This document shows, in pieces, positions 51,546 to 63,200 of a stretch of DNA of 64,000 nucleotides. The position numbers and the translations under genes are program-made. How positions within the stretch are numbered: the stretch's first letter is position 1; each line of letters opens with the position of its first letter. The notes under the pieces were generated by a model. The model was given only the letters and a program-made list of their open reading frames with translations. It was not told where the DNA came from and did no database searches. This DNA is from CAYYNP01 sp964472545. Its GTDB lineage: Bacteria; Planctomycetota; Planctomycetia; Pirellulales; Thermoguttaceae. Where the stretch lies: positions 28,806 to 92,805 of the forward strand of contig CAYYNP010000004.1 in NCBI GenBank assembly GCA_964472545.1, written 5' to 3'.

Positions 51546-54371
51546 TCAGCGGCCGGGCCCCAGTTCGATGTTGTCCAACCCGCCGGTGTCGAGGTAGTAA
51601 CGCTCGTCGGCCAAAGTGCGCCAACTGAAGGTCACGTTCTCGTCGAGCATCGCATCTTCGCCGGCGACCATCCCGGTGACCGACTCCACCTCGAGATGCT
51701 CCTCTTCGTCCTTGGTGGCGTTCTTGCGCTTGATCTTCACCGTGACTTCGGTCGGCCCGATACGGTCGCCGACCTCCATCTTCAAGTAGTAGACCGGCGT
51801 GGCCTGGGCCTCTTCGCCCGGGCTGAGCTTCCGCCCGATGAGCACCCGCTGTGAACTGGTCGTAAACTCGGTGATCTCTTCGCGGGCCTGGTCTTCGGCG
51901 GGCTGGAAGAGGATGCGTTCCGGGCGGATGCCGGAGGTGGCGTCGGTCATCACGCCCCAGTAGTACGAGTTGTCGAACACCCGGCCTTTCATCTCGAACT
52001 TGAACTGCGGCAGCATGCCCTGCTTGGCCATGAATTCGATCGCCGCACCGACCACTACCGGGCTTTTCGGATCGATGATCACGCCCGGGTTGTGGCCCTT
52101 TTCGTCTTGATACGGATACCAGTTGCCGGCGTAGTGGTTGTGCATGGGCACGATCCGCGAGGGGGCCAGCGGCACGTACATCTGCACGAGTTGCTGGATA
52201 AAATCGAGCTTCGACGGCTGGCCGGCCAACAGCACGATGTCGGTATCGTTATCGACGATCCGCTCGCAATAGTCGAACAGCAACTCGTCGAATACGTCGT
52301 GTACCACGCCCTCGAACTCGTCGCGGTTGAAGACCAGGTCGAGTTCCTGTTGGGCGTTGTAGTAGCCCGGGCCGCGGATCTTGTCGAACGTCTCTTGCAG
52401 CCCATCGACTAGCGACGGGTCGACCACCTCGGGATCAACGTGTGAGATCGGCTCGTCGGTGACGTCGTCTACGGCGTTGTTCAGGTAGGCCTGGGCCAGG
52501 GGGACGAACAGCCGGTTGATCCAGTTGACGCGTTGGGTGCGGAGTTCGCGGTTGCGCGGCACCTCGGGGCCGAAGAGCAGTTGCACGTCCTCGTCTTCTA
52601 AGGCCAAGGCGTCGGCGAAAGCGGGCACGATGATCGTCTCCAGCAGCCGCTTGACGAGTTGGTCGCCGCCGAGGTAGATGCCGTCCTGGTGGATCACTTC
52701 GCCGCGGATGGCGTCGTCGATCTTCGACTCGAAGTTGTACTTCGCGATCATCAAGTCGGTGGTGCCGCCGCCGATGTCGATGCAGGCGATTCGGATCTCG
52801 TTGGCGGCGTCGCCGAAGGTCTCCTTCTCGGCCCCGCGGCGGCGCGGCGTGGCCCCGGGACGGCGAACGCCGGAGCGCTGCGCGCCCGGCCGCTGTACAC
52901 CGGGGCGTCCACGGCGGCGTCCGGCCGGCGCGCCGGCGGTCAGCTGGGGCGCTTCTTCGGGCTTCGGCGGCGGGAGTTCGCGTACCTGGCGGAGCGTGCG
53001 GAACCAGAGCCTGGGGTCCTGGCCGAGCATCCGCATCTCGCTCCAGATGTAGGTCAGGTGGACGGCGCTGGCCTCGTCGATGTTGAGGTTCAATTCCGGC
53101 TCGACGCCCTGGTTCTTGCCCAGCGTGCGCGAGAAGACGTTGATCGCCTTGTTGACCTGGGCGGCCAGGCGCTGGCGCTCGGCCACGATCATGCCGCTGG
53201 GGTAGCTTAGCGTGATGGTGCGAATCTCGCGCGTGCGGCCGGCGTCGCCGGAGGCGCTGCGATAGGCCATCGAATTGACGTAGCCGTAGGCCTGCGTGAG
53301 CAACTCGTAAATGGCCGCGGTCATCATGCAGCGCGGGGCGTGGCGGGGCTTCAGCGGCGTGTCGGAGGCGAACTCGTGCTCGGCCGGCTCGCGGTCTTCC
53401 AGCAGGAAATCGCGGTCGTCTTCATGCACGAACTTCATGAACGGCCCTTGCAGCGTCGAGGCGTACGTGCCCGAGCGGCAGCGGTCGGCCGGATCGGCCA
53501 TGTGCCAATTGGCCCCTTCCAGCCAGCTTGCGTCGTCGGCCCAAAGATAGCGCTTGGGGGAACTCAGGCCGGTGCGGATGTCGCCTTCGGCCCGCATCAC
53601 CTGGACCACGTCGTCGGCCTCGCGCCCCAGCCGGACCATCGAGAGGTCGTCGAACAGCGGCGGCGTGACGGTCACCTCGACCTTGCTCTGTTTGGCCTGC
53701 TTCTTCTTGCGGCGGAAGAGGCCGCCGCCGTCGGTTTCCTCGACCGCGTGGTACTCGATCTTCTTCTGGCCCATCGGCGCCAGATAGGGAGAATTGCACC
53801 AATGGGTCTTCGACGAGAACCAGCGGGCGTCGGGGATGCTGACGTACTGGCCCTCTTCGTCCCAGGCGTCGAAGTGATAGCGGTTGAGCAGCTCGAACGG
53901 CAGCATCTGCGGTGTCTGACTGATCTCGCCGGCCAACTCCAGCAGCAGCGCCCCGGTGCGGCTGTTGCCGAAATCGACCACCATGTGCACGTGCTTGGCG
54001 TCGCCGGCGGTGGCCGTGGCGGGGCGGATGCAGAGTTCGATCTCGGGCATCCCCTTCAGCGGCCGGCCCTGTACGTCGAGCAGACCCCGCAGGTGGATCA
54101 CGAAATCCTTGGTCAGCGCACTGGGCTCGCAGAAATAGCCGATCTGCGGATCGCCGCAAGTGGTGTCGACGACCAAGAACAGCTTGCTGGTGCCCGACTG
54201 GATCACCTGCCACTGGATGTAAGGGAACTGCCGCGGCTCTTCGTCCTCGGCTCCCGTTCCGGTGCGGCAGCGTTGCCATCCGTAGCCGATCTGCGCCGTC
54301 TGGAAGCGGGCTCCGCCGCGCAGCGGCACGCAAACGGTCTGCACTCCGGTGTTTGCGAACAATACGTGCAT
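51546..54371 (-). CDS. SrfB-like actin/Hsp70-fold ATPase
   Basis: 941 residues, close to the size of SrfB. The start MHVLFANTGVQTVCVPLRGG resembles the opening of that family, and GAGGA lies about eight bases upstream. Phosphate-binding blocks of the actin/Hsp70 fold are present: VVDFGNSRTGALLLEL (near 130), IACIDIGGGTTDLMIAKY (near 531), and an adenosine-type block VLLAGQPSKLDFIQQLV (near 718), followed by SPVVVGAAIEFM. An Arg/Gly/Pro-rich linker (about 477-515, GRRRGRPGVQRPGAQRSGVR) splits the ATPase regions. SrfB in Salmonella is an SsrB-regulated factor of unclear function. Cytosolic. Third gene of the cluster; it follows a 203-base gap with a tandem repeat. Confidence 0.82.
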   Translation of the reverse strand: MHVLFANTGVQTVCVPLRGGARFQTAQIGYGWQRCRTGTGAEDEEPRQFPYIQWQVIQSGTSKLFLVVDTTCGDPQIGYFCEPSALTKDFVIHLRGLLDVQGRPLKGMPEIELCIRPATATAGDAKHVHMVVDFGNSRTGALLLELAGEISQTPQMLPFELLNRYHFDAWDEEGQYVSIPDARWFSSKTHWCNSPYLAPMGQKKIEYHAVEETDGGGLFRRKKKQAKQSKVEVTVTPPLFDDLSMVRLGREADDVVQVMRAEGDIRTGLSSPKRYLWADDASWLEGANWHMADPADRCRSGTYASTLQGPFMKFVHEDDRDFLLEDREPAEHEFASDTPLKPRHAPRCMMTAAIYELLTQAYGYVNSMAYRSASGDAGRTREIRTITLSYPSGMIVAERQRLAAQVNKAINVFSRTLGKNQGVEPELNLNIDEASAVHLTYIWSEMRMLGQDPRLWFRTLRQVRELPPPKPEEAPQLTAGAPAGRRRGRPGVQRPGAQRSGVRRPGATPRRRGAEKETFGDAANEIRIACIDIGGGTTDLMIAKYNFESKIDDAIRGEVIHQDGIYLGGDQLVKRLLETIIVPAFADALALEDEDVQLLFGPEVPRNRELRTQRVNWINRLFVPLAQAYLNNAVDDVTDEPISHVDPEVVDPSLVDGLQETFDKIRGPGYYNAQQELDLVFNRDEFEGVVHDVFDELLFDYCERIVDNDTDIVLLAGQPSKLDFIQQLVQMYVPLAPSRIVPMHNHYAGNWYPYQDEKGHNPGVIIDPKSPVVVGAAIEFMAKQGMLPQFKFEMKGRVFDNSYYWGVMTDATSGIRPERILFQPAEDQAREEITEFTTSSQRVLIGRKLSPGEEAQATPVYYLKMEVGDRIGPTEVTVKIKRKNATKDEEEHLEVESVTGMVAGEDAMLDENVTFSWRTLADERYYLDTGGLDNIELGPGR

Positions 54372-54413
54372 GTCGTCTTCCTCATAAAGCCGCGACCGAT
54401 GGTCGCGCCGGCG

Positions 54414-54488
54414 GCCGTGTTCGTTGTCGCCGTATTTGTCGTCGCCGTATTCGTTATCGCCGTATTCGTTATTGTCGTATTTGCTGCC
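54414..54488. repeat. Tandem 15-bp repeat, five units
   Basis: Five units of GCCGTATTCGTTATC and close variants run head to tail from 54414 to 54488, in the gap between the SrfC-like stop and the SrfB-like start. The unit length is a multiple of three, so frames on both strands read as repeats (for example Asn-Thr-Ala-Thr-Thr), but no ribosome binding site or conserved protein supports coding. It lies in the leader of the SrfB-like gene. Confidence 0.8.
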
Positions 54489-54574
54489 GTTTCGCGACGG
54501 AAAGTGGACTCCGCTGCGGGCGCGACCACCGGTCGCGGCTTTGTGGCCGACGGTCGCGGCGTTGCGCTTTCGGC

Positions 54575-57160
54575 TTACTTCTCAAAGGGCTCCAGCATGT
54601 GGATCAACTCCCCGTTGCCCGGCGGCAGCTTGATGTGCTCGCCGGCGCCAAGGGCCAAGGCCAGCGGCAGCCGCTTGGTCATCCGCTTGACAAACGCCCC
54701 CATCAGGCCGAAGCGGTCGTAGTCCTTGCCGTCGTCGTCCTCTTTGTCGTCGGCCCGTGTGCCCTCAATCGGGCCGCCCTTGTCCGGTGGCTTGATCGGT
54801 ATCTGGTCGGGGCCGGGGTTCATCACGTAGTCGTTGAGGATGATGCGGACGTATTTCCGCCGCGCCCGGCGCCGGGCCGCCTCGTCGCGGGTCTTCAGGT
54901 TCACCACCGGCCCGAGTTCGTCGATGAGTTGATCGAGCACCTTTTCGGTCAGCAGGTAGTCGCGCAGGTATCGTGTGAAGGAGCCGATATCGGCCGGGTC
55001 GAGCCACGGCCCGCCGTCGGCATGCGCCTTGCAGTATTCCTCCCAGCGTTTGGGCACGGCCACGGTGGCCCATTCGTGCAGAAAGTTGCGAAGCTGCCGT
55101 GGCAGCGGATCGCCGTGGCGCCGGCTTTGGGTGTCGATGCAGTCGGAGACCGAAAACTCGTCGCCGTCGGACACGCACAGCGACTCCTGCAACGCGTGTA
55201 CCCGATAGTAGACCATCTCCTCGCTCGATTGCAGCCACTCGACCACGCGCCGGGCGGCGGCCAGGCGTTTCTCGCGGTCGACGTTGGCGTCGGGGTCGAC
55301 GACCCAATCGCGCGAGAGTTGCAGCAGCCGGTTCTTGACCTCGATGATCTTCTTCTGCAACTGGTCCTGCTTGTCTTCGGCAGTGGTCACGCCGCGGATG
55401 CCGGCGCTGATCAGCGACAGCCCGCCGTCGGCGTCGGCCATGCACGTGTCCCAGCGCTGCTCCGGTGCCCGAACGTACTGCTGGACCATCTCGGACGCCA
55501 GGAAGGCCACTTTGGCCCGCTCCCACTTCTCCGGATCGGCCTCCAGTCGTTGTTCGTGATTGGTGTCCCAAGTACCGGGATAGCGGATGGGGTAGGTGTT
55601 GGTGAACGACTTCCCCCGGCCGCCAAAATCGTTCATCACTGTCTTCAGTGCGTCGACGAGTTGATCGAGCCGGTTGTCGTAGAGTCCCTTGTCGGCGTAT
55701 TCCTCGCGGTTGCGGAACTCTTCGTCGATGCCGGTCATACCCACGAACAGCGCGGGCACCTCGTCGCGAACCCTCAGCGGCCAGACCTTTTCGCCGTAGC
55801 GGGCTTTGCCCCACTTGTCGATGTGGTGGACCATTTGGGCGGCCACTTCGAGGTTGCCGCCGCGGGAGAGCAACAGCAGGGTCTGGATCTGCAACTCGTC
55901 GGTATAGCGCTCGAAGAGATAGGCCACTTTGCCGCGTTTGACGATCTCCATCTGCTCTTCGAGCGTTTCGGCGTCGACCCGCTTGCCCTTCTCGGCCCCC
56001 GCCCGACCGGCCCGCATGCCCGGCACGTCGAGAAAGTCCATCTGCTCGACCACCCGCCGCCAATCGTCGTTGAGCCGATGCGGCAGCACGGGCATCACCA
56101 GTTCGAGCATGCCGGCCTGGATGGTCTCGAGTTCTTCGGTCCCCATGCCGCTGCCCGGGCGGTAATCCAACACGCAATATTTCTCTTTCTCGATCAGGTG
56201 CATATCGGCCCAGTCGACCTTTTCCCAAACCCTGGAGTTGCGGCGCTCGTGGACCTTTGCCCGCTGGCTGTCCAAGAGGAAGCGGACGCCGGCCCAGTGC
56301 GTGAAGATGGCCGGGTCGTGATCGCCCAGGGTGATCCGCGCGAGAAAGCTGTTGATCTTGGTAAACAGATTGGTCAGCGATTGCCAGCCGTCCCAGAACA
56401 GCGCGGCGGCGGCGGCCACGTAACCCTCTTCGCTGAGCCGGTAGCGGCTCAACAGCCCATTGAGGATCGCTTCCTTGGCCCGAAAACCACGCCGGTCGAC
56501 GTTCCGCATGTACGAAAAGGCGTCCAGCAGGTCCATCCGCCATTTGCGATCGACCTCGCTGCCGGGAAAGTCGTGGGCGAGGTCTTCGAACAGCTCTTCG
56601 AGCTCGGCCTGGGTCCAACTCCGCTCGGGCGTCTTGCATTCGACGTGGAACCCCCGGGCCAAGACCCGCAGCCACTCGACCCGCGTCAGCGCGCGGACCA
56701 TTACCGGATATTCCGGCGAGACGCTGGCCCCGATGCGATCTTTCGTCGTAAACCGGGTGACCAGCGCGGTGGCTTCGTTCGAGCCGCACTGGGGGTTCAG
56801 GTCGTCGTCGAAAGAGAGGTTCTTGTAGTAGGCCGGCTCGCCGAGCGTCTCGTCGCCGCCGATGGGGCAGAAGTCCTCGCTGTGCGGCTTGAGCACCTGG
56901 CCAACCAGCAGGCTCTTGCCCACCTGCGACGGCCCATAGACCGCCGCGGCCACCGGCACCTTGGCCGAGGTGTAGAGGCTGCTGGCCAATCGCCTAAGCT
57001 GCAAGACCTCGAACTCGTCGCTCTCGACGATCGGCAGCAGGTCGGTCGCCTTTCGCGAGGGATTGAACTCCGAGAGCCAGTCGCAAAGGTCGGTGGCGAG
57101 GGCCTCGACCTCTTCCGCCCGCCGGATCAGGTTGCGGTCGCGTTCGTCTGGAAATGGCAT
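54575..57160 (-). CDS. SrfC-like P-loop GTPase (dynamin-like, putative)
   Basis: 861 residues. AAAVYGPSQVGKSLLVGQVL (about 72-91) is a P-loop of the GxxxxGKS type, and DFLDVPGMRAGRAG (near 376) is the DxxG switch of a GTPase, far apart as in large dynamin-like or SrfC proteins. ALFVGMTGIDEEF could be the base-recognition region, but no clean NKxD is visible. The C-terminal half is mainly helical with long charged helices (DKQDQLQKKIIEVKNRLLQL). A hydrophobic stretch near the end (PLALALGAGEHIKL) is weak, so it is cytosolic. It sits between the giant membrane protein and the SrfB-like ATPase, the same pairing as in srfABC loci. Confidence 0.75.
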   Translation of the reverse strand: MPFPDERDRNLIRRAEEVEALATDLCDWLSEFNPSRKATDLLPIVESDEFEVLQLRRLASSLYTSAKVPVAAAVYGPSQVGKSLLVGQVLKPHSEDFCPIGGDETLGEPAYYKNLSFDDDLNPQCGSNEATALVTRFTTKDRIGASVSPEYPVMVRALTRVEWLRVLARGFHVECKTPERSWTQAELEELFEDLAHDFPGSEVDRKWRMDLLDAFSYMRNVDRRGFRAKEAILNGLLSRYRLSEEGYVAAAAALFWDGWQSLTNLFTKINSFLARITLGDHDPAIFTHWAGVRFLLDSQRAKVHERRNSRVWEKVDWADMHLIEKEKYCVLDYRPGSGMGTEELETIQAGMLELVMPVLPHRLNDDWRRVVEQMDFLDVPGMRAGRAGAEKGKRVDAETLEEQMEIVKRGKVAYLFERYTDELQIQTLLLLSRGGNLEVAAQMVHHIDKWGKARYGEKVWPLRVRDEVPALFVGMTGIDEEFRNREEYADKGLYDNRLDQLVDALKTVMNDFGGRGKSFTNTYPIRYPGTWDTNHEQRLEADPEKWERAKVAFLASEMVQQYVRAPEQRWDTCMADADGGLSLISAGIRGVTTAEDKQDQLQKKIIEVKNRLLQLSRDWVVDPDANVDREKRLAAARRVVEWLQSSEEMVYYRVHALQESLCVSDGDEFSVSDCIDTQSRRHGDPLPRQLRNFLHEWATVAVPKRWEEYCKAHADGGPWLDPADIGSFTRYLRDYLLTEKVLDQLIDELGPVVNLKTRDEAARRRARRKYVRIILNDYVMNPGPDQIPIKPPDKGGPIEGTRADDKEDDDGKDYDRFGLMGAFVKRMTKRLPLALALGAGEHIKLPPGNGELIHMLEPFEK

Positions 57161-57197
57161 CTAGCTAACACCCGTCTGAAAGTAGGGGGCTATCGGC

Positions 57198-57267
57198 GTT
57201 GAAAAGGGGCAGGCACCTCGCCGGCCGATGAGACTGGACCTCCGCTCGGAGCCAGTCCCTTTTCAAC
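57198..57267. repeat. REP-like hairpin between giant-protein and GTPase genes
   Basis: GTTGAAAAGGG (57198-57208) and CCCTTTTCAAC (57257-57267) are perfect 11-base inverted arms. Inside, ACTGG...CTCCGCTCGGAG...CCAGT forms a second stem. It starts just after the stop codon of the 2141-residue protein and ends before the GTPase start, so it could attenuate transcription within the cluster. Confidence 0.75.
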
Positions 57268-57269
57268 TA

Positions 57270-60200
57270 TCATGGGTTCGGTTGTCTATTATCGGCCCGT
57301 TCGATGCCCGGGATTTGCCGTAACGTCAACGGGTACCTTTGGGGGACCGGGTCCGATCCGTCGGCCGCCCGGGCCTCGATCATCAAATTGTGCAGCGAAT
57401 TTGGCAGACCATAGGGCACCCGGGGGCTGTGGATGGTGGCCTTTTGGGTGCCGTCGGACTGTGCCGTGGCAGCCGTCCAGCCGTCGCCGGGGGCTTGGCC
57501 GGCGACGTAGACGCGATACTCCAGCGGTTTCTCCGAGGCGGCCGCCAGCACGTCGAGCGTGACGCCGAAATCGGTCGTTCCGCGGTTGATCGTCTCGCTC
57601 ACCTGCACAAAGCGTTGGCCGGAGACCGTCACGCTGGCAAACGCCTGCTTGCCGCGGTAGGTCGCGCGGATTTCGGTGCCGCCGAGCGTGCGGGCAGTAA
57701 ACCCGCTCGGTGACGAGGGGGCCAACACGTTCTCGTCCATGCTCTCCAACTTGGCGGGCACCTGATACGGCACGCCGTCTTGCCCTCGGGTCACCACCGC
57801 CAGCGGTGGCGTCGTTTGGCCGATCCGTAGCGAGACGTTGTTCGGCACAATCTCGATCTCCGACGAGTTGACGACCTGTATGGTGGCCGTGGTCGTGGCA
57901 CCTTGCACACCGCCCGGATCGACCGCCGCCACCACCACCCGAGTCGTACCGGGCGAGAGGCCGCGGATGGCCTTGCCGTCGGTGATTTTCACCAGGGCGG
58001 GATTCTCCACGCTGATGATCCGGTAGTCGGTCGGCCGTGGCGGCTGTCCGCCACCGGGGGCCAACACGGCGTCGGCAAACACGGTCGCCTCGCCGGTCCA
58101 GACGGTCAACGGGTTGGGCTCGACGATCAGCCGCCCCGTGCCGGCCGCCACGCCGCCCACCGAAACCAACATCGGATGGGCCGTCAAATTGCCCAGCCGG
58201 GCACCCACGCGGGCTTCGCCGGCCTGACCGGTTGGCTGCACCACGGGTAATTCGCCGGCCTTGCCGACCGAGACGATGTTCTGGTTGGGGGCCTGAAGCT
58301 CCAACGCCGGGTCGGCCGTCACGTCGCGGCCGTCGGTGCCGTCGGCCAGGACCTCGATCACGCGGAAGCCGGTCGGCGGGGCGTTGGCGGCCAGCCGCAA
58401 CACTTCCGGCACGAACCGCAGACCCTCGGCGTTGGCCGGCGGGGCCACGTAGACCGGGTCGATCAACGTCGGATCGATCACCGTCCCTGGCCCGCCGTCG
58501 ACCCAGATCTTGTCTCGCCAGCCACCCGGCACGCCGATGTAGTTCGGATCGTAGATCTGCACTCCCGTTCCCGGCCCAATCACTCCCGGCCCGATCACAC
58601 CGGTACCCGGAATCGTGGCCACGCCGCCGGGCACGACCTGCAAGGCGGCCACGGCCTGTTGATCACCCAAACGTGCCACGACCGACGTCCGACCGGGATT
58701 GACGCCGCGGACGGCCAAGGCGTCTCGGGCAACCTGGGCGATGTCTTGTTCGCCGACGAACAACTGCACGCCGTGTTCCGGCCCCAGGACGCGCCGCTGC
58801 CCGCCCCGCATTCCGGTAACCTGATAGCCCAGCGGTTGGCCGGGGGTAATCGTGGCGTCGGCCGGGGTGATTTGCAGGTCGGTGAGCACGTCGTTGCGGA
58901 CGGTGATCGGCACGTCGCGATTGAGCTGTTGCTTCCACGCGACCGCCACATTGGCCTGGCCCGGGGCGACGCCGTAGACGTCGCTGCCGGCGTCGATTCG
59001 AATGGCCGCGGGGTTCGCTCCGCCCGCGGTGACGGTCAGGTCGGGCTGCACGAACAACTCGTGCGTGCCGCTGGACGCCCGGCCGAGGATCCGCAGCCGC
59101 GTGACGTCGCCGACCGACATGGCCGCTTGCGGCGGTTCGACGATCAGTTCGGTAATCGGCTCGTTGTTCACGGTGACGAAGGCGCTGCCGGTCTGGTCGG
59201 TCCCGTATACGCTGGCGGTGATGCCCGTCTGGCCCGGGCCGAGGGCGCAGGCTCGATTGCCGCGGATCGCCACGGCCGCCGGGTTATCGCTCTTCAGCAC
59301 GGCCGAATCGGTGCGGTCGAGACGTTCGCCCGTGTCCGGGTTGACTACCATCACCCGCATCGGCAGCGCCTGGCCCGGGGCCAGTGTGCCGCCGGACGGT
59401 TCGATAATCACTGCGCCGTCGATCACGTCGCCGGCGGGCACGACCTCGACTAACAGATTCATCAGCTTGTCGCCGAGTGTAAACGCTACGGCCGTGGTGC
59501 CGGGTGCGCGGCCGACCAGTGTCTGCGTCTGGGGCAGGTATTCGACGGTCTCAGAGAACGCCGGCGAAACCGTACACATCTGGCTGACGTCCATCTCGCC
59601 GCGGGTGACGGCCACTTCGGTGCCCACGCGGACGCCCTGGCCCACGCGGATGCGAATCGCGCCGGGCTCGACGGCCAGCGTGTCGGCGATCGTGCCCACG
59701 TTGACCTCGGCCGGCGCGCTGACAAGTTGCCCGAAGCGGGCGGTAACGGTGCCTTGTCCCGCTTTCACGCCCGTCACCACCGGGCCGTCGACCCGCGCCA
59801 CGGCCGGGTTGCTCGCCTCGAAGGTCACCGCGGCCAGCGAAGTAATCCGGCCCACGGACTTGCCGCCCTTGCTGCCGTAGACCTCCAGCGGATAGGACTC
59901 GCCCGGCTGGAGACCGATCGGCGCGGGCACGATGGCGATGTTGTCGACGTCGAGTTCCGCCAGGACCTCGACCGGCAGCGGCTTCATCGAACGCACGCCC
60001 TCGAACTCGGCGTGGACTTCGGTCCGCCCCGGCCGCAGCCCGACCAGCAGTCCGCCATCGGCACTGAGATAGGCGCTGTTCGGCGGCTCGGGCGTGGTGA
60101 GCGTGGCCTCGACGGCCACGTAGCGGATGATGCCGTCGGGATATTCGGCCTCGACGCGGAAGTCGTCGAACTCGGCCCCCACCGGGAATCGCACCACGGC

Positions 60201-63200
60201 GTTCCGCTCGTCGATTTGGTCGCTGAGGATCCGCACCGCAATCGGCCGATCCTTCGGCGGCTGGAACTGCCCGGGGACGTAGGTCGTCGTACTGAAGAGT
60301 ACCGTGCGGCCGGACACCTCGGCCCGAAGCGTCTGCCGGTGGCCGGGTTGCTTGGCGGTCAACACGGGGGCCTGCCAGCGGACGTACTCGTTCTCGAAGT
60401 CTTCCGGCCAGCGGACGTTGGCCGCCGGCTCGACTACGCCTTGGTTGTTGATGACGATCGTGTATTGCTGCGACGCTCCCACCGGCAAATACTCGCCCGG
60501 CGGATCGCGGAGCACCTGGACTTCGACGCCGGCAGCGTTCGGGTCGGGCGCCTGCGTCTTGGCCGCGATCACGGCGATCGCCTCCTGCCCGCCGTAGCCG
60601 GCCGTCAACTCGTATTCGCCTTCGCCGTCCTGCGGCACGCTCGCCGTAGGACGCAGACCGTCGGCCGCCGGAGTCCACACCAGGTCATCCGGCACGGTCC
60701 ACGCAACCGCTTCCGGCTGGACCTCCCGCCACTTGTTCGGCTCGCCGGGCAACTGCTGCTGAACGGCCAATGCCATCGTCTGCCCGGGCGCCAGGGAGAT
60801 CTTCTGCCCCGACCCGAGCGACCCGGCCGCCGGCACGATCCGGATCGCTTCCGGTTCGGCGGCCGCGGTGACCTCGACCGTGGCTTGAGCCACTTCGTTC
60901 AGGTACGGGTAGAAGCTTGCCTGGATGCCGAACTTGGCAGCCGGGCTGGCGCCAACGAGTGTCGGCGGCGTGAAACGGATCGCCTGTGGCCGCTCGATCA
61001 GGTAGCCGACCTCCGGCCCGACCAGTTCTGCCCGCTTGGTCTGCCCCGCGTCTTGCACCTCCAGGTACAACGGCAACCGGCCGATTTCGTCGACCGCCAG
61101 CCGCACGGCATTTGGATCGAAGATCAACCGCGCGTCGGCCGGGTCGTAAACGCTCAATGATCGCCGCACGTCGTCGGTCGCGGCCGCATGGCTGCCGGTC
61201 ACGTCGACCGCGCCGGGAGCCATCGCCCGGAAAGCCCCGGACGTCTCGCCGATCGAAAGCACCTTGGTGTCGCTGCTGGCGAACTGTGACAACTCGGGCA
61301 CCAGTTCGACGTCGCCTGCGGAACTGGTGGCCGCGAGCGTCACCCGGCCCGTCTCACCGGCCAAACGCAACGTACGGTCGACGTCGAGCCGCAGTTTGAC
61401 GCTGGGGTCGGCGCCCACGCTGTGGAACTGAACCGGTTTCGACGGCTTCGAGAAGTAACGGCCGATGACGCTCAGCGGCCCGGCACCCTCTTCCAGCGCC
61501 GCGATGCGATTGCCGCGCAGCTCCAACTTGCCCGGGAAGCCGTCGCCCGGCTGGCTGGTCAACGACAACCGGCTCGGCGCCACTTCGACGCGTCGTCCGC
61601 CGCTGTAGGTGGCCCAGCCCTTCATCCGCATCTGCTGGCCCAGCGGCAGGCTGACCTCGCCGGACGGCGTCAGTGAGAGTCTGAACGGCGCCACGACGAC
61701 CTCCACCGGCGCGCTGGCCCGATGCGATTGGAAGCGCAGCGCAAGCGTCTGCGGCGAACTGGGCTCGGTGGGCAATACGCCGTGCAGCCCGAGCGTCTTC
61801 GGATAGAAATCGGCATAGTGCGGCGACGGACGCCCCTCGCAGACGACGGCGTCCGGGGTGATCTCGACGAAACGGTCGGCCTCATCGCCGGCCAATCGGG
61901 CGGTCGCCACGACTCGCGCGTAGAGCGTGCCGTCGACCGGCACCACGATCGACGGCGGATCGATGGCAATCGAGCGGAACTCGGCCGCCACGACCGTAAC
62001 GGTCACGTCCACGGGTGAGTCTTGACCGGACTGCTTCACGGTGACTTTGACTTCCCCTTCCGCCCGACCGATCAACCGGTTCTCTCGGGTCACCTCGACC
62101 GTGTCCGAATCGGCACTGGTCACGCGGATCGGGGCGTTGCTGGGCGAGACAATCGAGAGGTCGGCGATCTGGCCCACGGCCATCCGCAAGTTCTCCGGCT
62201 GGACCACGAGCCGATCGAGCCCCGGTTTGACCACGACCTCAAACTCGCCTTCGCCCTCGAGTGAGTCGTTAAACGTGGCCTTCAGCGTGCCGCTGCCGAG
62301 TTGCCTGCCGGCCAAACGCCGGCCTTCGACCACGGCCACGTAGTCGGGCGCAACGTCGGTCGCAAGCAACGAAGACTCCAACACGGAATAGGCCTCGCCG
62401 TCCTCGGTGACCGCATCGATCTTCAGCGCATTGGCCCGCCCCAAGCCGACCTCTTGCGGATCGACGGCGACGTTAAGCGAAGCGAAGTCGATCTCCTTGA
62501 CGGTAACGTCGGCCTCGGCGTTGAGGTAGTCGCTATCCGCGTCGGCGCGGTATTTCACCGCGACCTTGGCGCTGCCCTCGGCCAGTCCTTCGAGGAACCC
62601 GCCGCGGGCATACACCGGCCCTTCGTACGCCGGCTCCCACTCGGCGGCGGCGGTCAGGTCGACCTCCGTGCCGTCGTCGAACGTACCGATCAGTTTCAGC
62701 CGGGCGGTGGTGCCGATGCCGAGGGTGACCTCGTCGGGCTGCACGGCGATCGAATTGGGATTGGTCGGCAACACGGCCGTCAGTTCGACGTCGATCGGAT
62801 CGAGTTCGCCCAGATGGAAGCGGATCAGCGTCTTGCCCGGCCCGGCAAACGTCACCGCGCAATCCGTCTGATCGAAACGCGCCACCGCCGGGTCAAACAC
62901 AACGCCCATTGCCTGGCCGGTCACGTCCTCCTCGGAGAACAGCCCCGCCCGGGTGATCTTGAACTCGACGCGTCCGCCGACCGGCCCCTTGTGTTCGGTC
63001 GGCGTGGCGATCAGCCGCGTGGGATGCGTCCACCAGTAGTAGAGCCCGGCCGCGATCAGCAGCAAGAGCAAGACCAGCAGCAGGTTCCGCTTGCCACGTT
63101 TCTTGCGCACCGGCCGAGACGACAAGCTTGCCTCGCAGCAGGGGCATCGAGGACTCTGACCGGGCCGGCGAACAAACAGCAGCGTACACTCCGGATCCGT

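Noticed and set aside
54203..54529. Small minus-strand frame with Asn-Thr-Ala-Thr-Thr repeats
   Set aside because: The repeats come from the tandem 15-bp sequence; no ribosome binding site and it runs into the SrfB-like gene in another frame.
54353..57202. 949-codon open frame on the plus strand across the SrfC-like gene
   Set aside because: Low-complexity His/Arg/Val-rich antisense shadow of a gene with clear P-loop and switch motifs.
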